Source: Marisa cornuarietis (Eukaryota; Mollusca; Gastropoda; Architaenioglossa; Ampullariidae). From it: a stretch of 64,000 bases of DNA. The stretch lies in NCBI GenBank assembly GCA_004794655.1, contig SMMW01000585.1, forward strand, positions 11,371,501 to 11,435,500, in the 5' to 3' direction. Every line of letters begins with the position of its first letter. Positions within the stretch are counted from its first letter, which is position 1. The position numbers and the translations under genes were made by a program. This document shows, one piece after another, positions 43,101 to 54,900 of this stretch. A model generated the notes under the pieces. That model was not told the origin of the DNA, searched no databases, and saw only the letters and a program-made list of their open reading frames with translations.

Positions 43101-46100
43101 TCACAGCATGTTTTTAAACGCCAGATGGATTATCCTCTTTGAGAATTCTGCAAAGGCCGTCACCAGGAAGTATAGTTCTCCCTCATTTCCATCCTCGTCT
43201 GAAACAGTTCACATAGTTTGTATTACATGGCAAACGGTGCCAAACACCTGTGCATTTAAAAATAAAATGAATGCAAAGTGACAAGTACAGAAATTGATAC
43301 GGCATTCATTGAAGACAGCTAGATCTGTGTATACGAACACCCGACAGTAACGAACATTTAATAATTTAAGGATATGCACACACGTAGACGATCCGTAGAT
43401 GTCTACACTCGCTCTCTCTCAAGCACGCACCCGCACGTGCGGAGTTGGGTCGAAGTGAGGTAAAGCAAACACTCGTTCAGGCTGTGTTCGAGCATCAACT
43501 ACCACAGATTGCATCAATTTCTGTTTTAATTAGTCTACATAGGTGGTGAGGTAAAATCCAAAGACCAAATTTGCATGTAAGGTTTAGGGTAAAACACAGA
43601 TCTCTCTATCACCGGAGGTACCTGAGTCTGCGAAGCCGTGGAGATCTAGAATCAGCTCTTTGAACATGTCCATCAGGCCGTTGAGGAAGAAAATGCGGTC
43701 GCGCGTGTTATCCATGGCCTGAAGCACGCTCTGCACGAGTCCCAGCACGTGACTAAGCCCACAGCTGTTCTTCACGCTCACCTGATACAGCAAAATGCTG
43801 TTATCGGCACTGTAGGAGTCATGTCGACACAAACATGAATTAACAACAACAAAACCCCAAAACGCACAACGCCGTGCACAAGAAAAGTTTGCTAGCGCCC
43901 TTTATAAATCGAGTACTATATACGGTCGTAAAACGTATGCCCACCCAGCCCCTACCACAATCGTTGGTGATGATGTGTGAAGTCGTTCTTTATCGCCATC
44001 GCAATATCGCCGTGTGCCTCTGATGTGTTTGAGACTGGGGAACCTTCGAGCTCAAAATGTACGGTTTTATTTGTGCAGTTTCCTCCGGTTCTGCAAAACT
44101 GCTACTATAGCACGATAAATGCAGACTTTAAGCGTTCGAATAATCCGAAATATCGCTCAACCTGAATGGTTTGCGTTTTTTGCAGATGTCGGTAGATATA
44201 AGCGATATAAACCTAACCTATAAATTGCAGCCTCCAAAATCCATCCGTTAATTAATTATTCGCTAGCAAAGTACGCGATTCGCACCTGCGATCAACGAGC
44301 GCCGTTAACAGTGTATTACGTAACACTGGTGCACCATTCACAACATTGGCAGCCGTCAACACCAAACATAGAGAGAGAGAGAGCGACAGTTGGGATTATT
44401 CGGACGTTAAAGTCTGCTTTTCTCGTGCTAAAGTAGCAGTTTTTCAGAACCACGAGAAATGCAGACTTTCAGCGTCCGAATAACCCGAGCTGTCACTCTC
44501 TCTCTCTCTCTGTTTGGTGTTAACTGCAGCCAGTGTTGTGAATGGTGCACTAGTGTGACGTAGTACACTGTTAGCGACGCTTGTTGATCGTAAGTACGAA
44601 TCGTAGCGGACAATTAATTAACGGATGGGTTTTGGAAGCTAACATTTACATGTCAGGTTTATATCACCTGTATCTACCGATATATGAAAACTTTGAAAAC
44701 CATTCAGGTTGGTCTTTAAGTGAACAGATAAACAGGGAAGAAAGTGATCCACAAAAGAAAGAGACGCGACGATTCGTAATTAACAGACAGTAATAAATTT
44801 AAGAACGATAACATACAAAATAAATGATCCGCCAGTGGAGTAGATCGGTTATACACACAAACATTTCTTGTGTAGTGTTTACTCTGGAATACATGTGTAT
44901 ATACTGTGGAATACATGTAGCGTATATACTGTGGAATGCATGTAATATTGTATTTACCGTAGAATATTTACCGTAGAAAGCATGTAATGTATTCTCATGC
45001 ACTTGCCAGACAGAAAGAAGTGATGATACTGCTTAGCTCCAGCACTCTGCCGTTTATGGCCTTGCTGACCAACATTTTTGACGTCAGTGCGTCGCCGCAA
45101 GCCAGTAGAAGTGCAGCCACGTTCTCCGCGACCCACTCTTCGGGACAACCTTCACAAAGAAATTGCTCTCGGTCTCTCTCCTAACATTATTATTGGTATT
45201 ATTATTAACACTATTCCAGTAGAAATAAACCGGCAACTATATATATAATGAAACAGAATGTAGTATATTTCTACAGTCTGTGCGAAAGTGAAGGTGTACT
45301 AAGTAAAGTAGGGAGCATCACCACTGACTGGTCATCTCGTCCAGGATGCTGATAAGGTCGTCCTCGGACCACTCGCTGCTGTGTGCGTACAACGTCTGCA
45401 TGGCGCACGCCAGGCCGCCGAAGTAGTGCGCCAGATGGGTCACGTCAACGGAGCTGCCGCACATCTGGTACCACAGCACTTCTTCTGTCGACAGCCATAG
45501 GGAAATTTCAGCGAATAAGCTTCATTCATCGCTTTAAAGACCAACCTGAATGGGTTTCAAAGTTTTCATATATCGGTAGATACAGGTGATATAAACCTGA
45601 CATGTAAATGTTAGCTTCCAAAACCCATCCATTAATTATCCGCTACGATTCGCACTTACGATCTACAAGCGTCGCTAACAGTGTACTCCGTCACACTAGT
45701 GCACCATTCACAACATTGCCAGCAGTCAACACCAAACAGAGAGAGAGAGAATGAGTGACAGCTCGGTTTATTCGGACGCTGAAAGTCTGTATTTCTCGTG
45801 GTTCTGAAAAACTGCTACTTTAGCACGAGAAATACAGACTTAACGTCCGAATAATCCCAACTATCACTCATTCTCTCTCTATGTTTGGTGTTGACGGCTG
45901 CCAATGTTGTGAATGGTGCACTAGTGTGACGTAGTACACTGTTAACGGTGCTCGTTGATCGCAGGTGCGAATCGCGTACTTTGCTAGCAGATAATTAATT
46001 AACGGATGGGTTTTGGAGGCTGCAATTTACAGGTTAGGTTTATATCGCCTATATCTACCGACATCTGCCAAAAAACGCAAACCATTCAGGTTGGTCTTTA

Positions 46101-48961
46101 ACACAAGGTTCTCGCATGCAACACTTATAGCAGTGTGAGGTTCTGCAGCGTCTATCTGAGCTTAGCGTTCAGAACCTGGTCAGTGTTGATTGATTCTTTT
46201 TGTTTTATAGCTCCAGCAAGGGTGTGCGCAGAACATCTTAAAATTGTTGTAATACAATCCAGTAATGAACCTGCTCAGTGCTTCATAGTGAATGAGCTAC
46301 AGCAACGGTTTATTGGTAAATTTGTATAAAGTGTCAAAGGTCAACCAGAGCTCAATATTATTTTTTTCCAATTACTTGGTTGCACTCAGTCCACGTTAGA
46401 AATTACCCGAAATATATCAATACTATAACCCCTATTTCACTCCCGCATGATTTCGAGATACAAGCGTACAAAGATAACCATGCACATAAAGAGGTCATAA
46501 CCCTTGACATGTCACATGTACATGGGTAAATGAGAGTCGAGCCGATCAGAGATTTACATGTGCTCATTAGGCATATCCGTAGACATTCGGAACAACAATG
46601 TTGATGTCTTTGTAGGTGGTGATGTTTCTAGGCTTGTGTCTCGAGAACAGAGGGGAGGTGGGGTGGAGAATGTTCATTCAGATTTTGAAAAACAGTATTT
46701 TCTTGCGCTAATTGCATGTCACAATATTTGTTTTGCACACTTATGGATCTTCTTTTTCTTCTGCTTATTATTATTCACATACACCGAGCGAACATGGTAC
46801 AGGCGTGTTTCCTCCTGGATAATAAAGTAGTCCTCCGAGTACACTGAAACTTCCTCGGACTTCTGGGAAAACGTTTTGAAAAGAAAGAAAGAGGATAGGA
46901 TGAAAAAAAGCAAGATGACTGACCGTTGTGTGCAGCACCATACAAGAGGTAAAGAAGTCTGGCTTGTTGCACCAATGGCCAGGGTTTGAGAATGCGCGTT
47001 AGCCAGAATGCTTTGTCCGCAACGTTGCTGCAAGCGTCCAGAAACACGCGCCGAAGGAAACAGCGCACGTCGTATTCAAGGCACGGGTGAGCTCCTACAT
47101 CATCATCATCATCATCATCAATCATCATCAATAATCATCATCATCCATCATCAATCAATCATCATCAATCATCATCATCGTCGTCGTCGTTGCCTAAAAC
47201 CATCTCCATATTTTTTTTCCACACAACATTCTCGTACTGTTCGTTGATAGGAAGACCTACGATCCACCATTAAAGTGGTTACTTTCATATTAAAAGTGTC
47301 ACCTGGCTTGGAACTGACGACAATCTTCATGTTCTTCAATATGAAGGTGTGCTGACATATAGCGTCAAAAGCTCTTTGGCATTCGCTATCGTCCCATCCT
47401 GCTATCATCGTATGCAAGAACTTTCCGAAACACAGCTGTGCAACACAGCGAGTCTGGTCTTTGCAGTTCTCTGTATTGGCACACATCATCTATAAGAAAA
47501 AGGTAAAAGTATTATCGTTGGGAGACCGCAAACAGATCCACCTAATGTGCGAAACACGTTAATTATATACATCAAGAGAAGAAGGGGAGGGAAAATTCTT
47601 CAAGTTAAAATTAAACTTAAAAGAGCTTAAAAAACGAGCTTACTCTCGTTAAGAAGTCATTGACAATTTTCAATCTCTCTTTCGTGGCGTATAGGCAAGT
47701 TGATCGTTTCATTAATAAGCCTGTAAAAAAAAATCAACAATTACGAAATTGATAGCACGCATGGATGTAATGACCATATTGGATACAATTACAGATTTAC
47801 CTATTGATGAGTTCCCGGGCATTATTATACCATTACTAATCTACACTAAGCTATACCATTTTCTTTATACCTGGCATGCTTTCTATGGAACAAAGATAAG
47901 GAATAAATTTGTTATTGTTATTCTGGTTTTTTTTAATTAAAGTATTGTCTTTTTGTCTAAAATGTTTTAATTTGATGTGTGACTTTTAACGTTTGTCATG
48001 TTTTAATGAGTCCGAGCGTAACCTCAATTGCTGTGATAGAGCACTTTACAAATGATGATATTAGTAGTAGCAGTAAGAAAATAGTACCATCGTTAAGGAC
48101 GATTTCCTTTTGTAGTTCTCTGTGCAAATGTGTGGGTAGGGAGGTGAAAGAAAAAGAAAGGACAAAAGAGAGATGGATTAAGCCATGCCTCCGTGTTTTT
48201 GTAAAGCATAATTCTATATGTCAGTTTATGTGTATATACATTAATACCTCATCTTAAAAATGCAGTTTTCTACACAAAGAAAATAATCTTCCAACAACCC
48301 TTTTTCGTTTTTCGGATTTGCCACAGTGTGTGAAACTTACCGAGTTTCTTATACCGCTGGAGCCATTCGGCCTGGTTTTCTACATCCAGCACGCCATGTG
48401 CTCGGGAATGAACGATCACTTCACGTGTGTGAAACATACTCACACGATAGCACTCTACTAAATTCCGCATCGACTTGGATGTGATGGTTAGGAGGCTAAG
48501 ATCATCGACTGCAGCCACGAAAACATTATTACAAAAACACAAAAACAAAAACATTTTAAGTCCTGCCACTGTAATAAAAAGGTGGTTACACTTATATATT
48601 ACTTGATCTTGAAAGTTAAAACGACCATGAATGAATAGCATTTTCAACTCTCCTTGTGATATCACTGACTTCCATTACCCGCCTTGAAATTCTCCTCTCC
48701 ATTTAGTAAGCGTGCATATAATATGATATTATCACTGGGTATCAGAATTTCAAAACTGGAAAGACAGATAGACTACTCACTGGATAGATATCCAAGAACG
48801 CAAAACTTGAGCTCGATCGGTAATATATCAAAATAACCCAGAGGACTTTGCGTAATTGCCTGCACTTTTTTTTCTTCTACTTCCTTCACAATCAGTCTGT
48901 TTGAACGTCTTGGCTTCTTACATGTAAAATAAGCCTTTATGTCCATTCCTGAAAAAGTCAT
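43101..48961 (-). CDS. FBXO47: FBXO47, F-box only protein 47
   Basis: Nine exons on the minus strand: 48961 (or 48946)-48781, 48508-48341, 47720-47644, 47489-47303, 47094-46924, 45484-45329, 45149-45007, 43781-43622 and 43198-43101 (stop TGA). This gives 446 or 441 aa against about 452 in human. PRRSNR near the start and the F-box (ILPIELKFCVLGYLS, about residues 41-55) are followed by TKERLKIVNDF, FLHTMIAGWDDSECQRAF, SSKPG, AFWLTRILKPWPLVQQARLL, YFGGLACAMQTLY, PEEWVAENV, SKAINGRVLELS, spaced as in vertebrate FBXO47. F-box proteins link substrates to SKP1-CUL1 ubiquitin ligase; FBXO47 is a meiosis factor in animals. The true start may be ATG 48946, because a TTTTTCAG acceptor directly precedes it. 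Intron 7 has a GC donor (CTG|GCAAGT). The exon-5 acceptor is preceded by (GAT)n. Exons 5-9 are more GC-rich than the neighbouring genes. Confidence 0.92.
44085..44157. mobile_element. Partial central segment of the hairpin element
   Basis: Sequence from GGTTCTGCAAAACTGCTAC to AATCCGAAATATCGCTC matches the loop plus one arm of the hairpin family (compare 45798-45870), and joins directly to the left end of copy 2. It is a leftover of another copy or a rearranged end. Confidence 0.6.
44158..44715. mobile_element. Hairpin element, copy 2
   Basis: About 558 bp, same family and same orientation as copy 1. Its right end is GGTTGGTCT followed by TTAA (44716-44719). The left end lacks the terminal AGAC and the TTAA, starting at CAACCTGAATGG after the partial core segment. 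The arms form a full-length inverted repeat with GA/CT tracts. It sits in FBXO47 intron 7. Confidence 0.85.
45538..46097. mobile_element. Hairpin element, copy 3 (inverted relative to copies 1 and 2)
   Basis: 560 bp bounded by TTAA at 45534-45537 and 46098-46101, with terminal AGACCAACCTGAA inverted at both ends. Arm-specific differences (for example TTGCAGCCTCC-type arm on the right as its reverse complement) show it is in the opposite orientation to copy 2. It lies in FBXO47 intron 5, so copies 2 and 3 bracket exons 6 and 7. Confidence 0.87.
47098..47189. repeat. (ATC)n / (GTC)n microsatellite abutting FBXO47 exon 5
   Basis: About 90 bp of interrupted CATCAT and finally CGTCGT repeats. On the gene's sense (minus) strand it reads (GAT)n and ends directly at GATGTAG, the acceptor of exon 5 (47094). 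Confidence 0.93.
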
Positions 48962-49879
48962 AACATTTCCATAAAAGATGTACTAATCGTAAACCTAAAG
49001 CAGATATAATTTTACGATGCTTAACTATATTGGCATTTCCTAGTTTTAAAAAAATCAGTGCAGGTGACTATACAGATTCTGACTAAAGTGCACATCAGCG
49101 ACGGAACACCACATAATTTATTCTGTGTGTGTGCAAAAAGTATAAAGTATGGCTTCAGGCTAACTAGTAACTGGTTACGAAAAATTACTTTTTTGGCTGA
49201 TACATTGAAAATATACTCTGCAAATTTTCACATCATGATTTTTTTGGACATGTTTTCTTAGCCTAATCTTTGGATTCCTTTTTTTCTATACGCCTTTCCC
49301 ACCAAACCCTATCCCTTCCATCTTTCATTAGATCTGAATTTAGATCTTCAGTATTTATTTACTTTAAAAAATCACTGATTTGTTTTCTGAAATAATCCGG
49401 GGTAGGAGAATAATGCTTTAGCCAGCATCTACGGCAATATCACGACCAAGCAGCCAGGCCTGTGAATAGGTGTCAAATGAAGATTTTGAAATAAGAAGAG
49501 CTTTATATAAAATGGGTCAAGCACTGGCGCACTCGCACATAATATAATTTACCACCTGACCTGTTTCAATCAACATAGCTCTATTCCAGTGTTTAATTTC
49601 AATTATTATAACATAAATCAAAATCATTAATGATATCTTTCTTGCTGTAAATAAAAGTGTCTTGCATGTTCGCTGCTGATCGACCAATTGACCTTCAGCT
49701 GGTGTCTAAGCCAACATCTATCACATTCATCCCTTCCCACCCCGAGAAAGAAATGCTGTCCTGTGGCTAAGGGAGTGAGGGCCCTGCAGCAAATGTGGTG
49801 TCAATACATCATCACTGTGCGATAATTTTCCTCGATGAAAGCATCGCCATGGTTCAGAGCCTACGTGTATGTGACCAGA
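48962..49879. other. Intergenic DNA upstream of FBXO47
   Basis: AT-rich sequence between the divergent FBXO47 and ELP4 genes. It should contain the FBXO47 promoter and possibly a 5' non-coding exon. No specific element is recognised. Confidence 0.5.
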
Positions 49880-50990
49880 GCGACCAATCGATTATAAGGT
49901 ATCGGCTGTGGTCTCACCTGGAGAGGAGATGAGCGCCGCCAAGTGTATAAGTCCAGATAATGGATAACTGACAAAGAGGGAACATCCTGTCTGATCGGTC
50001 GAAGCCCGAATCAACAAGGGCAAGGTCCACTTATTGCAGCAAAAGAAGGAGGTTCGATGGCCAGTACGAATTAGACCACAGACTCTGGTACAGTGGGAAG
50101 GACAGTGCACACGAGCATGGTGTGGGCTTCTCGTATATGGGACTTCTACCCATGAAGAGGAACAAGTGGAAGAGCGCACCTATAGGAATGATATTCTAGT
50201 CGTACTCGGTGATTGGAGCGCCAAGATCGGCCCAGACGTCTAGCAAAATATGAGAAGGAACGGTAGGTCAATCTGGCCGAGGTGAAACCTACGACAGAAG
50301 CCTTAAGACTCTTTGTGATGGCACAGAGCCATCAACTATAGCTATAGAATACCCTTCATCCTAACAAGAAATTTAGGACGGAAATTTGGACTCTCCAGAT
50401 CGTTTGGACCACAACCAAATCAGCTTTATCCTGTTGCCAAAGCGTTTCAAAGCCAGCATCAACAAGGTTAATAAAACGAAGACGTACCCCAGGCACCGAC
50501 ATAGCGGCTATGACCTTGTAACGAGTCTGAAGTTGAAGCTGAAGGCGAAACGCCACTCAACCAACGCCCGAATTCGTTTTAATATGGAGAAGCTTCAAGA
50601 CACAAACGTTGCGGAAATCGTCAAGCTCCAAGTTCGAGGTAAATTCACAGTCGTAAGCACGGTGGACTGTGATTTTGATACTCTCGCTGGAATTATCTAG
50701 AAGGTTTTATTTTCCAACAGGCCACACGAAGTGCTAGGGAGGCGAAGGGGAAACAACCTTGTGTTACGAATAATATCCTAGATCTAATGGGGGCCTTGAG
50801 GAAAAAAGTTATGGACAAAAAACCCCAAATGAGCCTCCAAGAATCGCGACATCAGGGAGGAAATGAAGGAAACGGTTAAGAACTGGGTCAAGAACCAATG
50901 CCGGACCACAGGGAATAGCACGGGAGATGTTTCGATCCTAATTGTTGGCGGTTCCTTGATCGTACGTTGTTCAAATTATACATATCTCAA
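49880..50990 (+). mobile_element. LINE remnant, endonuclease region (RTE/Nimb-like)
   Basis: Broken frames read YRNDILVVLGDWSAKIGPDV (the endonuclease GDWNAKxG motif), then HDLVTSLKLKLKAKRHSTNA, RIRFNMEKLQDTNVAEIVKL and QVRGKF, then a QPCVTNNILDL-like segment equivalent to PWVTxxVLDLCDxRR. This is the endonuclease-to-RT linker of molluscan LINEs whose N-terminus also appears at 13820-13960. The opening phrase GGCTGTGGTCTCACCTGGAG at 49905 recurs at about 63716. Stops and shifts make it inactive. Confidence 0.75.
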
Positions 50991-51957
50991 GAATAAAATA
51001 AGTTATAGGCAGCAACAATTAATCTATCACTCACATTCAACGAACTCGTAAAGAAATATCACGTGAAGAATTCAAATTACAATAATACTAATAGCCATCA
51101 ATTGAAGTAGCAGCTCAGTCAATAACAATGTACAGTTCAAATTGGGGCTCATGAGAAAACCTGTCCTTATTATTGAGTTCGATACTTTACTTTATAATTT
51201 TGTGGATATATATACTTCTAATTATATTTACAGACCAAATCAAGGAGTTGAAAGTTTGTTTTCAATATTGCAATTGTTTCATTTTGAGATTTAGATTTTC
51301 TTCATTTACAAGCACAATGTGAGAAATCTGAAAGGTTTCGACTCGCTGTGTCCTTATTATAAAATATTTCTTTAATTTTCAGTGCATGGAAATGAAAAAA
51401 AACCTCAAAAGATAAAGGAATAAATGCGTTTTAATTACTTACTGTCAAGGAAACCTCCCCAGAAAGAAAAAAATTTAAATCCTTCACTCATGAAATCTTT
51501 GTCCTTACTAAAAATATCAGTCGAGTAATGTCGTCTGCTCAAACTGCATAGAAAAATCGTCTGCTGTTCTCAAAGCCGGTCAAAGTCTGTTTTGTAAATT
51601 GTATACTAAGCTCTAACATGATTTTGTTAGCTATTACTTATCTGAAATCCTTTAATGAAATCAAATTGTCTTATCAATAGCAAGTTAGAACTTTTATTTC
51701 AAAATTATTGGCGAACACGTTTGCAACACTGTTGAAGCTTCGTCGCGTCCTGCAATTTTGTGTCTTTACAACCCAAGAGCTCTAATGTTAAGTTTATTGA
51801 GAAATTTTAAATGTTAAGACATTTACTATTGTTAGATTGACGACGAATGAAATTTTATTAGTTATTCTCATATATCTACTTTTGTTAAAATTTGTGTTAA
51901 TCTAGATGTTTATAATCACAAGCAAGTGTCCGATTCATAATATTATCGTAAACAAAG
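50991..51957. other. ELP4 upstream region
   Basis: AT-rich sequence directly upstream of the ELP4 start. It should hold the ELP4 promoter. No motif strong enough to annotate was seen. Confidence 0.5.
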
Positions 51958-54900
51958 ATGGCAGCGTCTTCAAGCTTTCAAAAGCGCACGAAGACGAAAC
52001 TTATTGAGATTTCTGGAACAAGAGCATCTCTATACAATAATCAGCTTCTTGTTTCCTCTGGCATCCCGTCATTAGATGCAGTATTAGGTCTGAATCCTTT
52101 CGCTGGATCAAAGAATTATTTATGACAATACAGGCATTCGATATGAGGGAAGGGTGGCTGGGTAGAATAGTGGAAAATAACATTTCCATGCGGATAGCAC
52201 GCCGGAAAAAGCGGATAAATATTAAAAGACCAGATAACTTTAAATGACTATAGCTTACCACCCCTATTTACAGGCATTACCGACTGTGCTTGATAAACTC
52301 CATTTGGCTCCTACATAACAGTAGGCTAATGAAAATGCAATGACCAAAACGCCTGCGATTAATACATGCAAATACAGTACTACTACTCCGTCAAATCAAT
52401 TGGAATTTTTGCAAAGCTCTTCCACTTCGGAGCAGTTACGATGAAAACTAATATTGTCAATAATGTATTTTTTTAAGAGGGTGTGGGATGTGAGACCTTT
52501 TTTTTCCTCTTTCCATAATCATGCTATCATTGGGTCATATTTTGACATTTGGTCATCGAGTTCTGGTAATCTAATTTTATGTTTTAAAACCGAAACTAAG
52601 CCGGTTAACAATGTGGTAACATTTGTTCCAGAAATTTATTCAATTTAAATATCCAATGTTCTAATATCGTTTGTGTCATTCCTAAATTATTTAGTATGAA
52701 CACAGAGATGAATCTGTGCACACTTTTGAAGATTTATTGAATCATTTTCATTTACAAAATCTGCTTATATACCGTGAAAACTGTGGTGAGATGTACTGTA
52801 TTATATAAAGTTATGCAATTTTTCTGTTTGTAGGAGGCGGAGTTGCAGTGGGGACAGTCTTCCTGATAGGTAATGTTTTACTAGCCACCATATGTCTACC
52901 ATATATTAAACAATGAGTTCAAGTCAGTTAATCTGCTCAGTGGACTCAGTCAATTAACAATAAGATTGAAACCATAATCCAGTAAATGTAACACATTCTT
53001 ATCACTAATGTGAATTTTTGCAGAAGAAGATGCCGCTAGCACATATGCCCAGCTGATGCTGAAGTACTTTGCTGCTGAAGCAATTGTTACAGGCCAGGCT
53101 CTCACTTTTGTCTCTGCAGATCAAGATCCACATAAAATTATTAAGGTGAAAATAGAATCCAAGTACTAAACTGCATGTTGTTAGGATTTTTATTAAAGTG
53201 TTACTACATCGATTAACATTTCCTGAATGAAGACACTACTGATGAAAAACATTTTGACAACCATTAAATGAAATAAGAGCAGTTTCTTGTCTCTGCATTA
53301 CACAGTGCCTCTTGCATAAGTCATGGAAAAATCATAATAATTTATAAATCATTTTACTCTGTGACAGAAAATAATATTGGGTCTACAGCATTATTTACGA
53401 TAGATGATGGACAGAACTTAAAGTGAATATTATAGCAGTCAGGTCTTTGTGAAATTAAGTCTTAAAGTTGGCAGTTAGAATATTCTTGTATTGTTGTAGT
53501 TTAATGTTGATTGTAAATGAAAAGCTTTCAGGTCTACAGGTGATTGCAGTTGTAGGTAGAGACATATACTGTGCTAAACTGATCCCAATTATTGCATGAT
53601 ATCTGTTGTATTGAAAGAGACATGCAGCCTTTGCTGTTGGAAGATTTCAAATAATTCTCTGCATTTACAGGATTTACCAGCCGCAGTTTCAGCTGACCCA
53701 ACAGAAAAAGGAGATGCCTGGTCTGATCAACATTCTGCTGCAGGTGGCACAGATGAGAAAATGTCAATAGCATGGCGCTACCAGAACCAGCCCAAACCAT
53801 CTCAGGTATGAGGAGAATCTCTGCTCATTTGTTTTGACCTATTTGCTCTAGAAAGTTCAAGGTTATCGTTGAGAAAAGAAATACTTAATTTGCTCAAAAT
53901 CTCTGAGAGAAATGTGGAATTCTAAGTAGTCAAATTTTAAAAACAATTTTTATGCACCTCTTATTCTAGCAATTGTTGTTGCTGTGCAAAGTAAAATCTA
54001 TGAAAGAAATATTATTTCAATGCTTCTTGTGCTCATTGTTCTTACCAGTATATAAATATATGACTTGTTTAAAATCCAACTCAACTGTAAAGTTCACCTT
54101 CTGTTGAACTTGGTTATGTTTGCATATTGTAAATTTTGGTGGCACTCTCCCTGTATACCTCACTTCATCACTGTTTATCTATTATTTACCATGCACACTC
54201 CATTCATCTGGGTGACTGGACACTTAATCCCCGTCACTTAATCCCCTAGACATGTAATCCCTAGCCACTTAATCCTCAAAAATGCCCCCAAATCGTGACA
54301 CAACACTCAAAACTGCTATTTTGTGAACTTAAGATATTATAACTGTAAGAGAAATGTGTCACGTGGTAACTCTAATGAGACGTAACAATCGCCCCAATTA
54401 GGGTCTAGGGTGGCTTGCTGGCAGTACTGAGTTAGTAAGAATATTTTTATTGATCGTTCAACTGCTATTTTGTGAACTTGAAATATTATAACCGTAAGAG
54501 AAATGTGTCGAGTGGTAACTTAAATGAGACGCAACAATCGCGATGACTGCATTTTGAGAGAAGTTTCAGTCGTGTAGACTGTAGAGTAAAGGGATGTTAC
54601 TTTCACTTAAGTCAAGCGGTATTACGCAAAGTCACTGAATGACGAAAACGACGAGCTACATGGAATGGTCAGATGCCTCCCAGCACTTGCCTATGTATGT
54701 GAAGATAGTTTACATGAAAATAATTATTTGAATTTGAATTAAATTTTTCATTCACTTCATAATATTTTTAGTTGAAATTTCATTTTGAGGATTAAGTGTC
54801 CGGGGATTAAGTGTCTGGGTATCATTCATCTGGTGAGAAAATGCAAGTTGTCCTTTAAAGAAATCTTAACTGTTTTGGTCACCATAGCAGTGGCATAGGA

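Noticed and set aside
43584..43832. FBXO47 exon 8 starting at the upstream CTACAG acceptor (TGCCGATAAC...)
   Set aside because: It would need exon 7 to end in phase 2, which no donor provides. The acceptor at 43782 fits the GC donor and restores exactly the human residue count across the junction.
47175..47302. Extension of FBXO47 exon 4 to DTFNMKVTTLMVDRRS
   Set aside because: The GTGACA donor after SSKPG gives perfect alignment and phase with exon 5; the extension aligns with nothing and runs to a stop.
52001..52261. Minus-strand frame over ELP4 exon 1
   Set aside because: It is the antisense shadow of the ELP4 first exon and continues into intron sequence without any homology.
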